A stretch of DNA of 13,863 bases from Planctomycetaceae bacterium. GTDB lineage: Bacteria; Planctomycetota; Planctomycetia; Pirellulales; Thermoguttaceae. The stretch's first letter is position 1, and each line of letters starts with the position of its first letter. A program made the translations under genes and the position numbers. The stretch covers positions 1-13,863 of the forward strand of contig JAISNF010000405.1 in the NCBI GenBank assembly GCA_031276415.1, in the 5' to 3' direction. Shown here one piece after another: positions 7,971-13,863 of the stretch. The notes beneath the pieces were generated by a model. It saw only the letters and a list, made by a program, of their open reading frames with translations, ran no database searches and was not told the DNA's origin.

Positions 7971-9107
7971 ATGAAACAAACGCCCGGAATGCTTGCATTG
8001 GAAGATGGTCGTTGTTTTTCCGGCGTTTCTGTCGGATTTGATGGTCTTTCCACAGGCGAGGTTGTTTTCAACACATCAATGACCGGTTATCAGGAAGTGA
8101 TTACCGACATGTCCTACGCCGGACAAATTGTTGCGATGACGGCTCCGCAGATTGGCAACACCGGATTCAATGAGGAAGATCACGAATCGCTGAAACCGAA
8201 AATTCAAGGGCTTTTGATGCGGGAGATTTCGCGTCGGGCATCTAATTGGCGTGCAACGGAAAGTCTCGATGTTTTTTTGAAACGGAATCAAATTGTCGCT
8301 CTTTCGGATATTGACACGCGGTCGCTGACGAAACATCTTCGTGATCGCGGTTTATTGCGCGGGGTGATTGCGGCGGGAGATTGGAATGCGGCGGAATTGA
8401 TTCAAAAAGCCAAAGATTCGCCGCATTTGGAAGACATTGATTTGGTTGGGCAATTGACCGCTTCTAAACCGTTTGAATGGACGGAGCCGTGTTCGTGGAC
8501 ATCGGATTTATACAAAGAGGCTTCTAATGGTTTGAAGAAAATAGTTGTTTATGATTTTGGCGTCAAACAAAACATATTGCGATCATTAGTTTCGATGGGA
8601 TCGCGGGTTTTTGTTGTTCCGGCGTTTACGACTGCTGATGAATTACTGGAAATGCAGCCGGACGGCGTGGTTTTTTCGAATGGTCCTGGTGATCCGGCGC
8701 GGCTTGGTTCTGTTGTTGCGGAAATGCAAAAATTAATCGGTAAGATGCCAATATTTGGAATTTGTCTTGGGCATCAACTTTTGGGAAGAGCGTTTGGTGC
8801 AACAACTTACAAGATGAAGTTTGGTCATCGCGGAGCCAATCAGCCGGTTCTCAACAAAATAACCGGACAAGTTGAAATTACATCGCAGAATCACAGTTTT
8901 TGTATCAATCCTGACACGTTACCGAACAATGTTGAGGTGTCGCATATTAATTTGAATGACGGTACGGTTGAGGGATTGCGGCATCGTGATCTGCCGGTTT
9001 TTTCTGTGCAATATCATCCTGAAGCGGCGGCAGGTCCGCATGATGCCGCTTATCTGTTTGAAGAATTTCTGTTCGGAAAAAAAACACCGATAAAAAACGG
9101 CAGTTGA
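7971..9107 (+). CDS. carA: Carbamoyl-phosphate synthase small chain (glutamine amidotransferase)
   Basis: The small subunit of carbamoyl-phosphate synthetase hydrolyses glutamine and passes ammonia to the large subunit CarB, which makes carbamoyl phosphate for pyrimidines and arginine in the cytosol. The N-terminal CPSase small-chain domain (LEDGRCFSG..., FNTSMTGYQEVITDMSYAGQ) is followed by a class-I amidotransferase domain. Nucleophile C265 lies in FGICLGHQ and H349/E351 in VQYHPEA, complete and at nearly the E. coli spacing (C269, H353, E355). The 378-aa length is normal. An ATG six codons upstream (7953) is in frame; the one at 7971 starts nearer the conserved LALEDG. No Shine-Dalgarno sequence is visible at either. 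carB is not adjacent, so the subunits must be encoded apart. Confidence 0.95.
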   Translation: MKQTPGMLALEDGRCFSGVSVGFDGLSTGEVVFNTSMTGYQEVITDMSYAGQIVAMTAPQIGNTGFNEEDHESLKPKIQGLLMREISRRASNWRATESLDVFLKRNQIVALSDIDTRSLTKHLRDRGLLRGVIAAGDWNAAELIQKAKDSPHLEDIDLVGQLTASKPFEWTEPCSWTSDLYKEASNGLKKIVVYDFGVKQNILRSLVSMGSRVFVVPAFTTADELLEMQPDGVVFSNGPGDPARLGSVVAEMQKLIGKMPIFGICLGHQLLGRAFGATTYKMKFGHRGANQPVLNKITGQVEITSQNHSFCINPDTLPNNVEVSHINLNDGTVEGLRHRDLPVFSVQYHPEAAAGPHDAAYLFEEFLFGKKTPIKNGS

Positions 9108-9180
9108 CAGTTATTACAACAATTATAATGACAATTATACTCATTACACTTTAAAATATTGTTTTCGTTTCACAATATAA

Positions 9181-9202
9181 ATTGATTAAAAATTGATTAA
9201 AA
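9181..9202 (+). repeat. Perfect 11-bp tandem duplication upstream of queF
   Basis: ATTGATTAAAA occurs twice head to tail (9181-9191 and 9192-9202), followed by a further ATTG. It lies in the 157-bp AT-rich gap between carA and queF. I see no preQ1 riboswitch there. Confidence 0.7.
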
Positions 9203-9264
9203 TTGCCCCAGCGGGACATTTCCAATGTAGCCGGCGGTTAAAACTATTTTCGGAAACAAGACCA

Positions 9265-9603
9265 ATGCTTGAAACATTTGCCAATTCATATCCTAATCGG
9301 GATTATTTGATTGAAATTATTTGTCCTGAATTTACTTCGGTGTGTCCGAAAACGGGGCAACCGGATTTTGGAACATTAACATTTCAATATATTCCTGATT
9401 ATCTTTGTGTGGAACTTAAAAGTTTGAAGTTGTATCTTCAACAATTTCGCAACGAAGGAATTTTTTATGAAAATGTTACGAATCGGATATTGGATGATTT
9501 AGTGGTTTTGCTCCAACCTCGTTGGATCAAACTAACCGCCGCCTTCACTCCGCGCGGCGGAATTTCAACCTCCGTAACAGTCGAGTGGAAAAAATCCACA
9601 TAA
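9265..9603 (+). CDS. queF: NADPH-dependent 7-cyano-7-deazaguanine reductase
   Basis: QueF reduces the nitrile of preQ0 to preQ1 with NADPH in queuosine tRNA modification. This is the short, single-domain type. Diagnostic pieces in order are NRDYLIEI, the PEFTSVCPKTGQPDF block with nucleophile C27 and acid D34 (seven residues apart, as in Bacillus subtilis QueF C55/D62), the binding motif VELKSLKLYL (family VESKSLKLY, here Ser to Leu) and FTPRGGIS near the end. The start is uncertain. The ATG at 9265 gives 112 aa and begins at the conserved LETF segment. The frame stays open to a TTG at 9193, whose 24 extra residues could match the longer N-terminus of other members. No other queuosine gene lies nearby. 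The gene for a secreted protein starts 41 bp downstream and may be co-transcribed. Confidence 0.92.
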   Translation: MLETFANSYPNRDYLIEIICPEFTSVCPKTGQPDFGTLTFQYIPDYLCVELKSLKLYLQQFRNEGIFYENVTNRILDDLVVLLQPRWIKLTAAFTPRGGISTSVTVEWKKST

Positions 9604-9644
9604 TCATATTGGTATTAGTCAAAGTAATTAAAAATAATATAAAA

Positions 9645-12440
9645 ATGAATTTACGGCGATTTCATTTTTTCTTTATTGGAACGGTTATTGTTTTAATTGG
9701 AACGATTACTGTTTTAACCGGAACAATTTTATTGGCGCAGACGGCACCGTTATTGCCGGGTCAGATTGTGCGTCAAACTCCTTCCGGCGGTTTGATTTTT
9801 CGTTGCCTTTTTGACCGGAATAGCGATGCCGAAGATAATGACACTTGGCCTGATCACTGGACGCGGAAAAATGGGATTGATCAGGGCATTTTGTTTCCCG
9901 AATATCTCGAAATCGCCAATGTTCAAAATAACAATAATTTCGGCAATTATTCGCTCCGAATGAATATTGAAGGCGGAGGTGCCGCCGTTTTTTCACCGAA
10001 AATTCCAATCCGGTTCGGAATGAGTTATACGGTTTCCGCTTATGCGGATGCGGTTAATTTTGTTTACGACGATATTTTTATTCTTTTGGCGTTTTACGGG
10101 GAAAAAAACACAGAACCGATTCAAACGGTTTCTTCGGCAAAAATTCGGAATACCAATGGATGGCGTCGTCTTACTATTGGTCCGGTTGTTGCGAATATGC
10201 CCGGAATTAAAACTGTATCGGTTGGACTTCTTGTTGTTCCGTCACAGCGTCAGGATTTTGGAGCCAGAGTTGATTTTACAAATGTTGAAATTCGTGAAAG
10301 TCCTACGGTTTCGTTGTCAATGTCCAACGAAAATCATCTTTTTTTCCATCCGCGAAATATTGATGTCGGTTGTCGGATTCAGGGGATTGATCCGTCGCAA
10401 CATCTTGTAACATTTACACTTGAAGACCCGTTTGGTCGTGTTATTGCCAAACGTGATATTGAGTTGATGGTGGGCAGTAAACCTGCTTCACAATTTGTCG
10501 TTTCGGAAATCGACAAGTTCCGTGTTTTTCAGGGAACTGCTATTTGGCATGGCTTGCCGGTTCTTTCTGCCGGTTTTTATCGGGTTCGTATTTCAACACC
10601 GGAACCGTTTGTTAAAAATCTCAAATTGGCGGAGGGTGTATTTTTCGAGGATCCGCTTGGCGATGCCGAATCGTTGACTTTTGTGGTGATGCCGTCCGGT
10701 TCGTTTATTTCGAATGGCGAATTTGGTTGGAATCTTGACGGTTGGACATTGGAAGAGATCAATCGTCGTTTACCGCTTTTAACACAATCAGGAATTTCGC
10801 GGCTTAAAATTCCGGCGTGGTTTTCAAACGACGATGAAAAACAGCGTCAAACACTTAGCGAGATTTGCGATGTTTTATCTAGGCGTCGTGTTCATGTTGT
10901 TGGTTTGCTCCATCCGGTTCCGGCGGAAATTCGTGCTAAAATTCAATTTGGTTTGGTCAATGCCGCATCGATTTTTTCTCTTGCCCCAACAGTTTGGTCG
11001 GATTCGCTTCAACCCACGCTTCAGAATCTGGCACTTTTGGTCAAGGATTGGCAATGGACGAGCGATAATGATTTGAGTATTACGGAAATTCCGGGATTTG
11101 CGCAACATTTTGAAGATTTACGCCGTTCTTTTGATCGTAACGATTTGGGTTTTGGTATTGGTTTTGCGTGGAGTTGGGACGAGGTATTGCCGGAACGTTT
11201 TAGTACGCCGACACCGCAAACCGTGTCGCATTCCGTCAACGAGTTTGTAACATTAACTTCAACGGAATCGCTTTCTTCGGACAATTTTGAACAATATTTG
11301 ACCGGAATTTCTGAAAGTAAGGTTCGGCGTTTTGTTTCGTTGGTGCCGCTTTCTGAGCAGGATTACGAGTTGAATGACCGGATCAACGATTTTGTACGCC
11401 GTATGATTTTGGGCAAAATTAGTGCGGAAGCGTTGTTTTTGTCCAAACCAATAGACGATCAAACCGGCGTGTTGCGGTCTAATGTAACGCCGAGTGAACT
11501 TTTTTTACCTTGGCGTACTACTGTGACACAAATTTCGGGGCGGCGATTTCTTGGAAGTATTATTTTGCCGAACCGAAGCCGGAATTATAATTTCGATATT
11601 GGCGGTGGCAAGGCGGTGATGGTGGTTTGGAACAACCAGGCTTCACCGGAAAAACCAATCAATGAAATACTTTATCTCGGATTGGAGCCGGAAATTCTTG
11701 ATGTGTGGGGAAAACGGTTTCCGTTGGAACAACAAGGGCGTGAACAAATTGTTCCTGTAACGCCGACTCCTGTTTTTGTAACCGGTATCACGTCCAATGT
11801 TGTTCGGTTACGTTTGGGGATTCAGTTGGGAGTCAAGGAAATTCCGTCTGTTATTAATCAAAAGAATCCGATTCCGTTTTCGATGAAAAACGATACGGAA
11901 TTTCCGATTACGGCACAAATTTCACCGGTTGGTCCGCGTCCGGGACATTGGGTGATTGATCCGCCGGCTCAAACTTTGTCATTGGATGCCGGAGCAGCGG
12001 GCAATGGAACTTTCAATCTTTCATTAACAGCCCGTGCCAACACTTCACGAAGACCTATTCAGATTAACGTGAAAACGCAGGGACCTGATCCGCAGGAATT
12101 TAGTGTGTACGATGAGATTCAAATTGGTAATCCGAATGTGTACATGGAATTTTCGTCTCAATTGAACCGAAACGGCGACATTGAGGTAACGCAAACATTT
12201 GTGAATGAAACGAACAATGTGTACACTTATTCATGTCAATTGATTGTTCCTGATCGTCCGATGCGGGAGACGACGGTTCGAACCGGATTTGGGCGGATGG
12301 AACACATTTATCTTGTTCGTCGTGGTCAAGAGTTAATCAGGAGTGGGGTGATGGAGATGACGATCCGAGCGCGTCCGGTTGGTACGGTTCAACCGGTTGG
12401 TCAACCAATGGTTTACACAATTCCGTTACTGAGCGATTAA
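9645..12440 (+). CDS. Large secreted multidomain protein, function unknown
   Basis: A 931-aa protein with a classical signal peptide: basic start (MNLRRF), hydrophobic core, and a likely cut after A31 (LLA/QTA). The frame is open upstream to 9522 inside queF, but the signal peptide and an AT-rich leader make the ATG at 9645 the start. The mature N-terminus (about 48-225) looks like a jelly-roll carbohydrate-binding module: a WPDHW segment, paired Gly-rich strands and VDFTNVEIRES at its close. A beta-rich stretch follows. From about 358 (WTLEEINRRLPLLTQSGISRLKIPAWF) to 515 the alternation of helices and strands resembles a TIM barrel as in glycoside hydrolases. However, I see no catalytic Asn-Glu pair; the candidate spot reads WTSDNDLSI. 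Residues about 735-815 look Ig-like. A sugar-related outer-surface role is only an inference. The hydrophobic core of the signal peptide is encoded by a 21-bp tandem repeat. Confidence 0.85.
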   Translation: MNLRRFHFFFIGTVIVLIGTITVLTGTILLAQTAPLLPGQIVRQTPSGGLIFRCLFDRNSDAEDNDTWPDHWTRKNGIDQGILFPEYLEIANVQNNNNFGNYSLRMNIEGGGAAVFSPKIPIRFGMSYTVSAYADAVNFVYDDIFILLAFYGEKNTEPIQTVSSAKIRNTNGWRRLTIGPVVANMPGIKTVSVGLLVVPSQRQDFGARVDFTNVEIRESPTVSLSMSNENHLFFHPRNIDVGCRIQGIDPSQHLVTFTLEDPFGRVIAKRDIELMVGSKPASQFVVSEIDKFRVFQGTAIWHGLPVLSAGFYRVRISTPEPFVKNLKLAEGVFFEDPLGDAESLTFVVMPSGSFISNGEFGWNLDGWTLEEINRRLPLLTQSGISRLKIPAWFSNDDEKQRQTLSEICDVLSRRRVHVVGLLHPVPAEIRAKIQFGLVNAASIFSLAPTVWSDSLQPTLQNLALLVKDWQWTSDNDLSITEIPGFAQHFEDLRRSFDRNDLGFGIGFAWSWDEVLPERFSTPTPQTVSHSVNEFVTLTSTESLSSDNFEQYLTGISESKVRRFVSLVPLSEQDYELNDRINDFVRRMILGKISAEALFLSKPIDDQTGVLRSNVTPSELFLPWRTTVTQISGRRFLGSIILPNRSRNYNFDIGGGKAVMVVWNNQASPEKPINEILYLGLEPEILDVWGKRFPLEQQGREQIVPVTPTPVFVTGITSNVVRLRLGIQLGVKEIPSVINQKNPIPFSMKNDTEFPITAQISPVGPRPGHWVIDPPAQTLSLDAGAAGNGTFNLSLTARANTSRRPIQINVKTQGPDPQEFSVYDEIQIGNPNVYMEFSSQLNRNGDIEVTQTFVNETNNVYTYSCQLIVPDRPMRETTVRTGFGRMEHIYLVRRGQELIRSGVMEMTIRARPVGTVQPVGQPMVYTIPLLSD
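9678..9731 (+). repeat. 21-bp tandem repeat encoding the signal-peptide core
   Basis: GGAAC begins copies at 9678, 9699 and 9720, exactly 21 bp apart; the third copy is partial. The copies encode GTVIVLI, GTITVLT and GTILLA, so a duplicated 7-residue hydrophobic block builds the core of the signal peptide. Confidence 0.7.
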
Positions 12441-12487
12441 CAACGATTAACACAAGGTAATTTCTAATAACTGATTTTTTATTTAAC

Positions 12488-12512
12488 CACAGAGAACACA
12501 GAATTCACAGAG
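12488..12512 (+). repeat. CACAGA repeat with 9-bp period
   Basis: CACAGAG (12488), CACAGA (12497) and CACAGAG (12506) are spaced 9 bp apart and preceded by AAC. Motifs of the type AACCACAGAG...CACAGAG recur in intergenic DNA of many unrelated bacteria, by recollection and not checked here. It lies about 50 bp after the stop of the secreted protein. Confidence 0.6.
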
Positions 12513-12591
12513 AGGAAAAATTTTCAAAAATAATTTTAGATCAAAAGTCAATGATAATATTAGGGAACATCTAAAAACATCGTTAAAAAAA

Positions 12592-12613
12592 AATCTGCGT
12601 AATCTGCGGACAA
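12592..12613 (+). repeat. AATCTGCG repeat, one arm of a 17-bp inverted pair
   Basis: AATCTGCG occurs at 12592 and 12601 (9-bp period). GCGTAATCTGCGGACAA (12597-12613) is the exact reverse complement of 13811-13827. The two arms enclose the palindrome array and the DUF1559 remnant. This is another commonly seen intergenic repeat type, so the pair need not mark the ends of one element. Confidence 0.6.
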
Positions 12614-12620
12614 CAATTTA

Positions 12621-12872
12621 CGAGGAAACTCTCCCTTTTTACTAGAAAGTTCTGGCTTTTTACTAGGAATTCCTAGTAATTTACTCAAACGTTTGACCTT
12701 TTTGCTAGGAATTCCTAGTAAATTGCTCAAACGTTTGACCTTTTTGCTAGGAATTCCTAGTAAATTGCTTGAACGTTTGACCTTTTTGCTAGGAAGTTCT
12801 AGTAAATTGCTTGAACGTTTGACCTTTTTGCTAGGAATTCCTAGTAAATTGCTCAAACGTTTGACCTTTTTG
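12621..12872 (+). repeat. Phased palindrome array, 12 half-units of 21 bp
   Basis: Five complete 42-bp units begin at 12663, 12705, 12747, 12789 and 12831. Each holds the palindrome CTAGGAATTCCTAG and then TCAAACGTTTGA (or the variant TTGAACGTTTGA). The palindrome centres are 21 bp apart both within and between units, i.e. two helical turns. Two single 21-bp half-units precede them (12621-12641 and 12642-12662), each ending CTTTTTA. The array stops abruptly at 12873. Because 42 and 21 are multiples of three, both strands stay open (LLGIPSK/LLKRLTF heptads on plus), but neither frame looks like a gene. Units have no variable spacers, so it is not a CRISPR. It may be a protein-binding array or a minisatellite. 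Confidence 0.85.
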
Positions 12873-12937
12873 CTACTGAGGTTGTTTTGTTTAGGAAATT
12901 AGGTAGAAATGAGGTTGTTTTTGTTTCCGTCCGAAAA

Positions 12938-12966
12938 CAGGGTTCCCTGTCGGCGAGTACGCCGAC
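12938..12966 (-). terminator. Two adjoining GC-rich hairpins after the DUF1559 remnant
   Basis: On the plus strand CAGGGTTCCCTG (12938-12949) adjoins GTCGGCG-AGTA-CGCCGAC (12949-12966), a 7-bp stem with a 4-nt loop. Read on the minus strand they start about 18 bp after the DUF1559 stop, and the second is followed by TTTTC, so together they may terminate that gene. They are strikingly GC-rich against their surroundings and could also be a mobile REP-like hairpin. Confidence 0.45.
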
Positions 12967-12984
12967 TATCGTAAATATATCTAA

Positions 12985-13775
12985 TTAGGGTAATTCAACA
13001 ACTTCACCGTCTGCGGCAACAGCAAAACGTATCACTATTCGGGAATGCACTGTGCGAGAAAAAGAGTGAACAGAACCATCACCAAAAAGAACATTAAAAC
13101 TGTCAGGGTGAGAACTACCAAGCATTTCATTTCCTTCCCGATCATTCGCACAATCCCAGGTAACTGTCTATTTAAATTTGAAAATGACAGGTACGAAAAT
13201 TAAAAATGTAAAATTTGTCTTTTTTGCATTTGTATAAATTGTTTATTTTACCCCAATTCACCTAAAATTTGTTAAAATAGATAATTAATATCTCAAATAG
13301 ACTGTTTCAAAAATTTAAATAGACAGTTACAATCCCAGTTGGTATTTTTATTGGGACGATTAGGATCGTTTTTTCCGCGAGCAATCAAACTTGCAAAGTC
13401 AGTAATAATTCGCCCGACATTTCCCGCTTGTGAACCAGGTATGGTAAAATGATATGCTCCATCCCAACTATTGGCACGATCTCCTATATCCGCATAAGCC
13501 CATTCGGGAATATGCTTTTCAACGAAAGTAATTTGATTTGAAGAACCATCCAACCAACCAGCCATCGAAAAATCGTAAGACCAGTCTTCGATACTTCTTG
13601 CTGCGCCACCGGAGTTAATATCACCTTGTGTTGTTCCGGCAACGAAACGTAAAGATGGAAGGCGAAACGGTCCTTGAAAAGTTCTTTGCCATTTTGTTGG
13701 ATTGGCAGCGTCATTCGCAACATTTGTACTGTAAAATCTCCACCAATGCCTCGTTTCATCTCCGGTGAGAACATT
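12985..13775 (-). pseudogene. DUF1559 (prepilin-like) gene remnant, split by a MITE
   Basis: DUF1559 proteins are abundant in planctomycetes and normally start with a type IV prepilin leader and helix; they are thought to be pseudopilin-like surface proteins. Only the C-terminal part is here. From about 13775 it reads VLTGDETRHWWRFYSTN, then GPFRLPSLRFVAGTTQGD, ARSIEDWSYDFSMAGWLDG, ITFVEKHIPEWAYAD, AYHFTIPGSQAGNVGRIITD and NTNWDC. The 171-bp MITE then interrupts it, and the frame runs into a stop within the element (about 13293). Beyond the element the frame resumes at ANDREGNEMLGSSHPDSFN, the H-X9-DG box region (VLFGDGSVH) and ends VAADGEVVELP with TAA at 12985-12987. Removing 179 bp rejoins NWDC to ANDREGNEM in frame. 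The prepilin N-terminus is missing: upstream sequence is T-rich and then repeat. So the gene is broken twice. Confidence 0.9.
13152..13338. mobile_element. 171-bp MITE with 20-bp TIRs and 8-bp target duplication
   Basis: The element spans 13160-13330. Its left end GTAACTGTCTATTTAAATTT is perfectly complementary to the right end at 13311-13330 over 20 bp. It is flanked directly by AATCCCAG at 13152-13159 and 13331-13338, an 8-bp target duplication. The interior is very AT-rich with no usable reading frame, so it must be moved by a transposase encoded elsewhere. Termini starting GTAA with 8-bp duplications are typical of the IS66 family, so an IS66-like helper is the best guess. Perfect ends and duplication point to recent insertion. 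Confidence 0.92.
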
Positions 13776-13810
13776 TTTTTTCGTCAAAAGAATATATAGA
13801 GAAAAGAAAA

Positions 13811-13852
13811 TTGTCCGCAGATTACGCTGATTTTCGCAGATGGACACAAATT
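13811..13852 (-). repeat. CGCAGATTA-type repeat, second arm of the inverted pair
   Basis: CGCAGATTA, CGCTGATTTT, CGCAGATGG and ACACAAATT follow one another with a 9-10 bp period. TTGTCCGCAGATTACGC (13811-13827) is the exact reverse complement of 12597-12613. It sits where the missing 5' half of the DUF1559 gene should be, which suggests that repeat-associated rearrangement removed that half. Confidence 0.6.
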
Positions 13853-13863
13853 AGTTTTCTGTG

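Noticed and set aside
9108..9264. preQ1 riboswitch before queF
   Set aside because: I could not find the small C-rich loop and A-rich tail arrangement of a preQ1 aptamer; the gap is AT-rich with a tandem repeat.
9522..9644. Extended start of the secreted protein overlapping queF
   Set aside because: The extension would bury the signal peptide and overlaps a real gene.
12621..12872. CRISPR array
   Set aside because: There are no variable spacers: the whole 42-bp unit repeats, and no cas genes are present.
12560..12902. Protein-coding frames of 69 aa (plus) and 98 aa (minus) over the array
   Set aside because: Both are open only because 42 bp is a multiple of three and the unit has no stop. 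They overlap each other and lack any start context or non-repeat domain.
13293..13847. Intact 184-aa minus-strand gene
   Set aside because: Its first 20 or so residues translate a dispersed repeat and its last residues translate the MITE; it is a fragment of the DUF1559 gene.

Overview
The window most likely comes from a planctomycete (Planctomycetota), probably a lower-GC, Pirellulales/Thermoguttaceae-like lineage. This rests on four things: a DUF1559 (prepilin-like, H-X9-DG) gene remnant, a very long PilM with a PilN-like half fused to it, giant secreted proteins of unknown function, and the near absence of Shine-Dalgarno sequences. The lineage is inferred from family knowledge; no rRNA or marker tree is available here.

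Region 1 (79-7558) is a same-strand block that looks like an inner-membrane assembly platform for a type IV pilus or type II secretion-like machine. It holds a PilM-PilN fusion (873 aa), then two single-pass membrane proteins (515 and about 614 aa) in the place where PilO/PilP-like partners would sit. A PD-(D/E)XK nuclease gene of the Rpn (recombination-promoting nuclease / putative transposase) family lies between the last two. It is bracketed by imperfect 15-bp direct repeats, so it looks like a cassette that entered the operon.

Region 2 (7559-12440) begins with a 0.4-kb non-coding stretch carrying a perfect hairpin and a 30-bp tandem repeat. Then come carA (carbamoyl-phosphate synthase small chain, no carB beside it), queF (preQ0 reductase of queuosine synthesis) and a 931-aa secreted multidomain protein of unknown function. 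These three share strand and spacing but no obvious pathway.

Region 3 (12441-13863) is a repeat-rich graveyard. It contains 9-bp-period CACAGA and TCTGCG repeats and a 252-bp array of 21-bp half-units. In that array two different palindromes alternate with their centres exactly 21 bp apart. Beyond a pair of GC-rich hairpins lies a minus-strand DUF1559 gene remnant. It lacks its N-terminal pilin part and is split by a 171-bp MITE with perfect 20-bp inverted termini and a perfect 8-bp target duplication. Removing element plus one duplication (179 bp) restores the DUF1559 reading frame exactly. The most notable signals are the phased palindrome array, the fresh MITE insertion, and the Rpn cassette inside the pilus operon.
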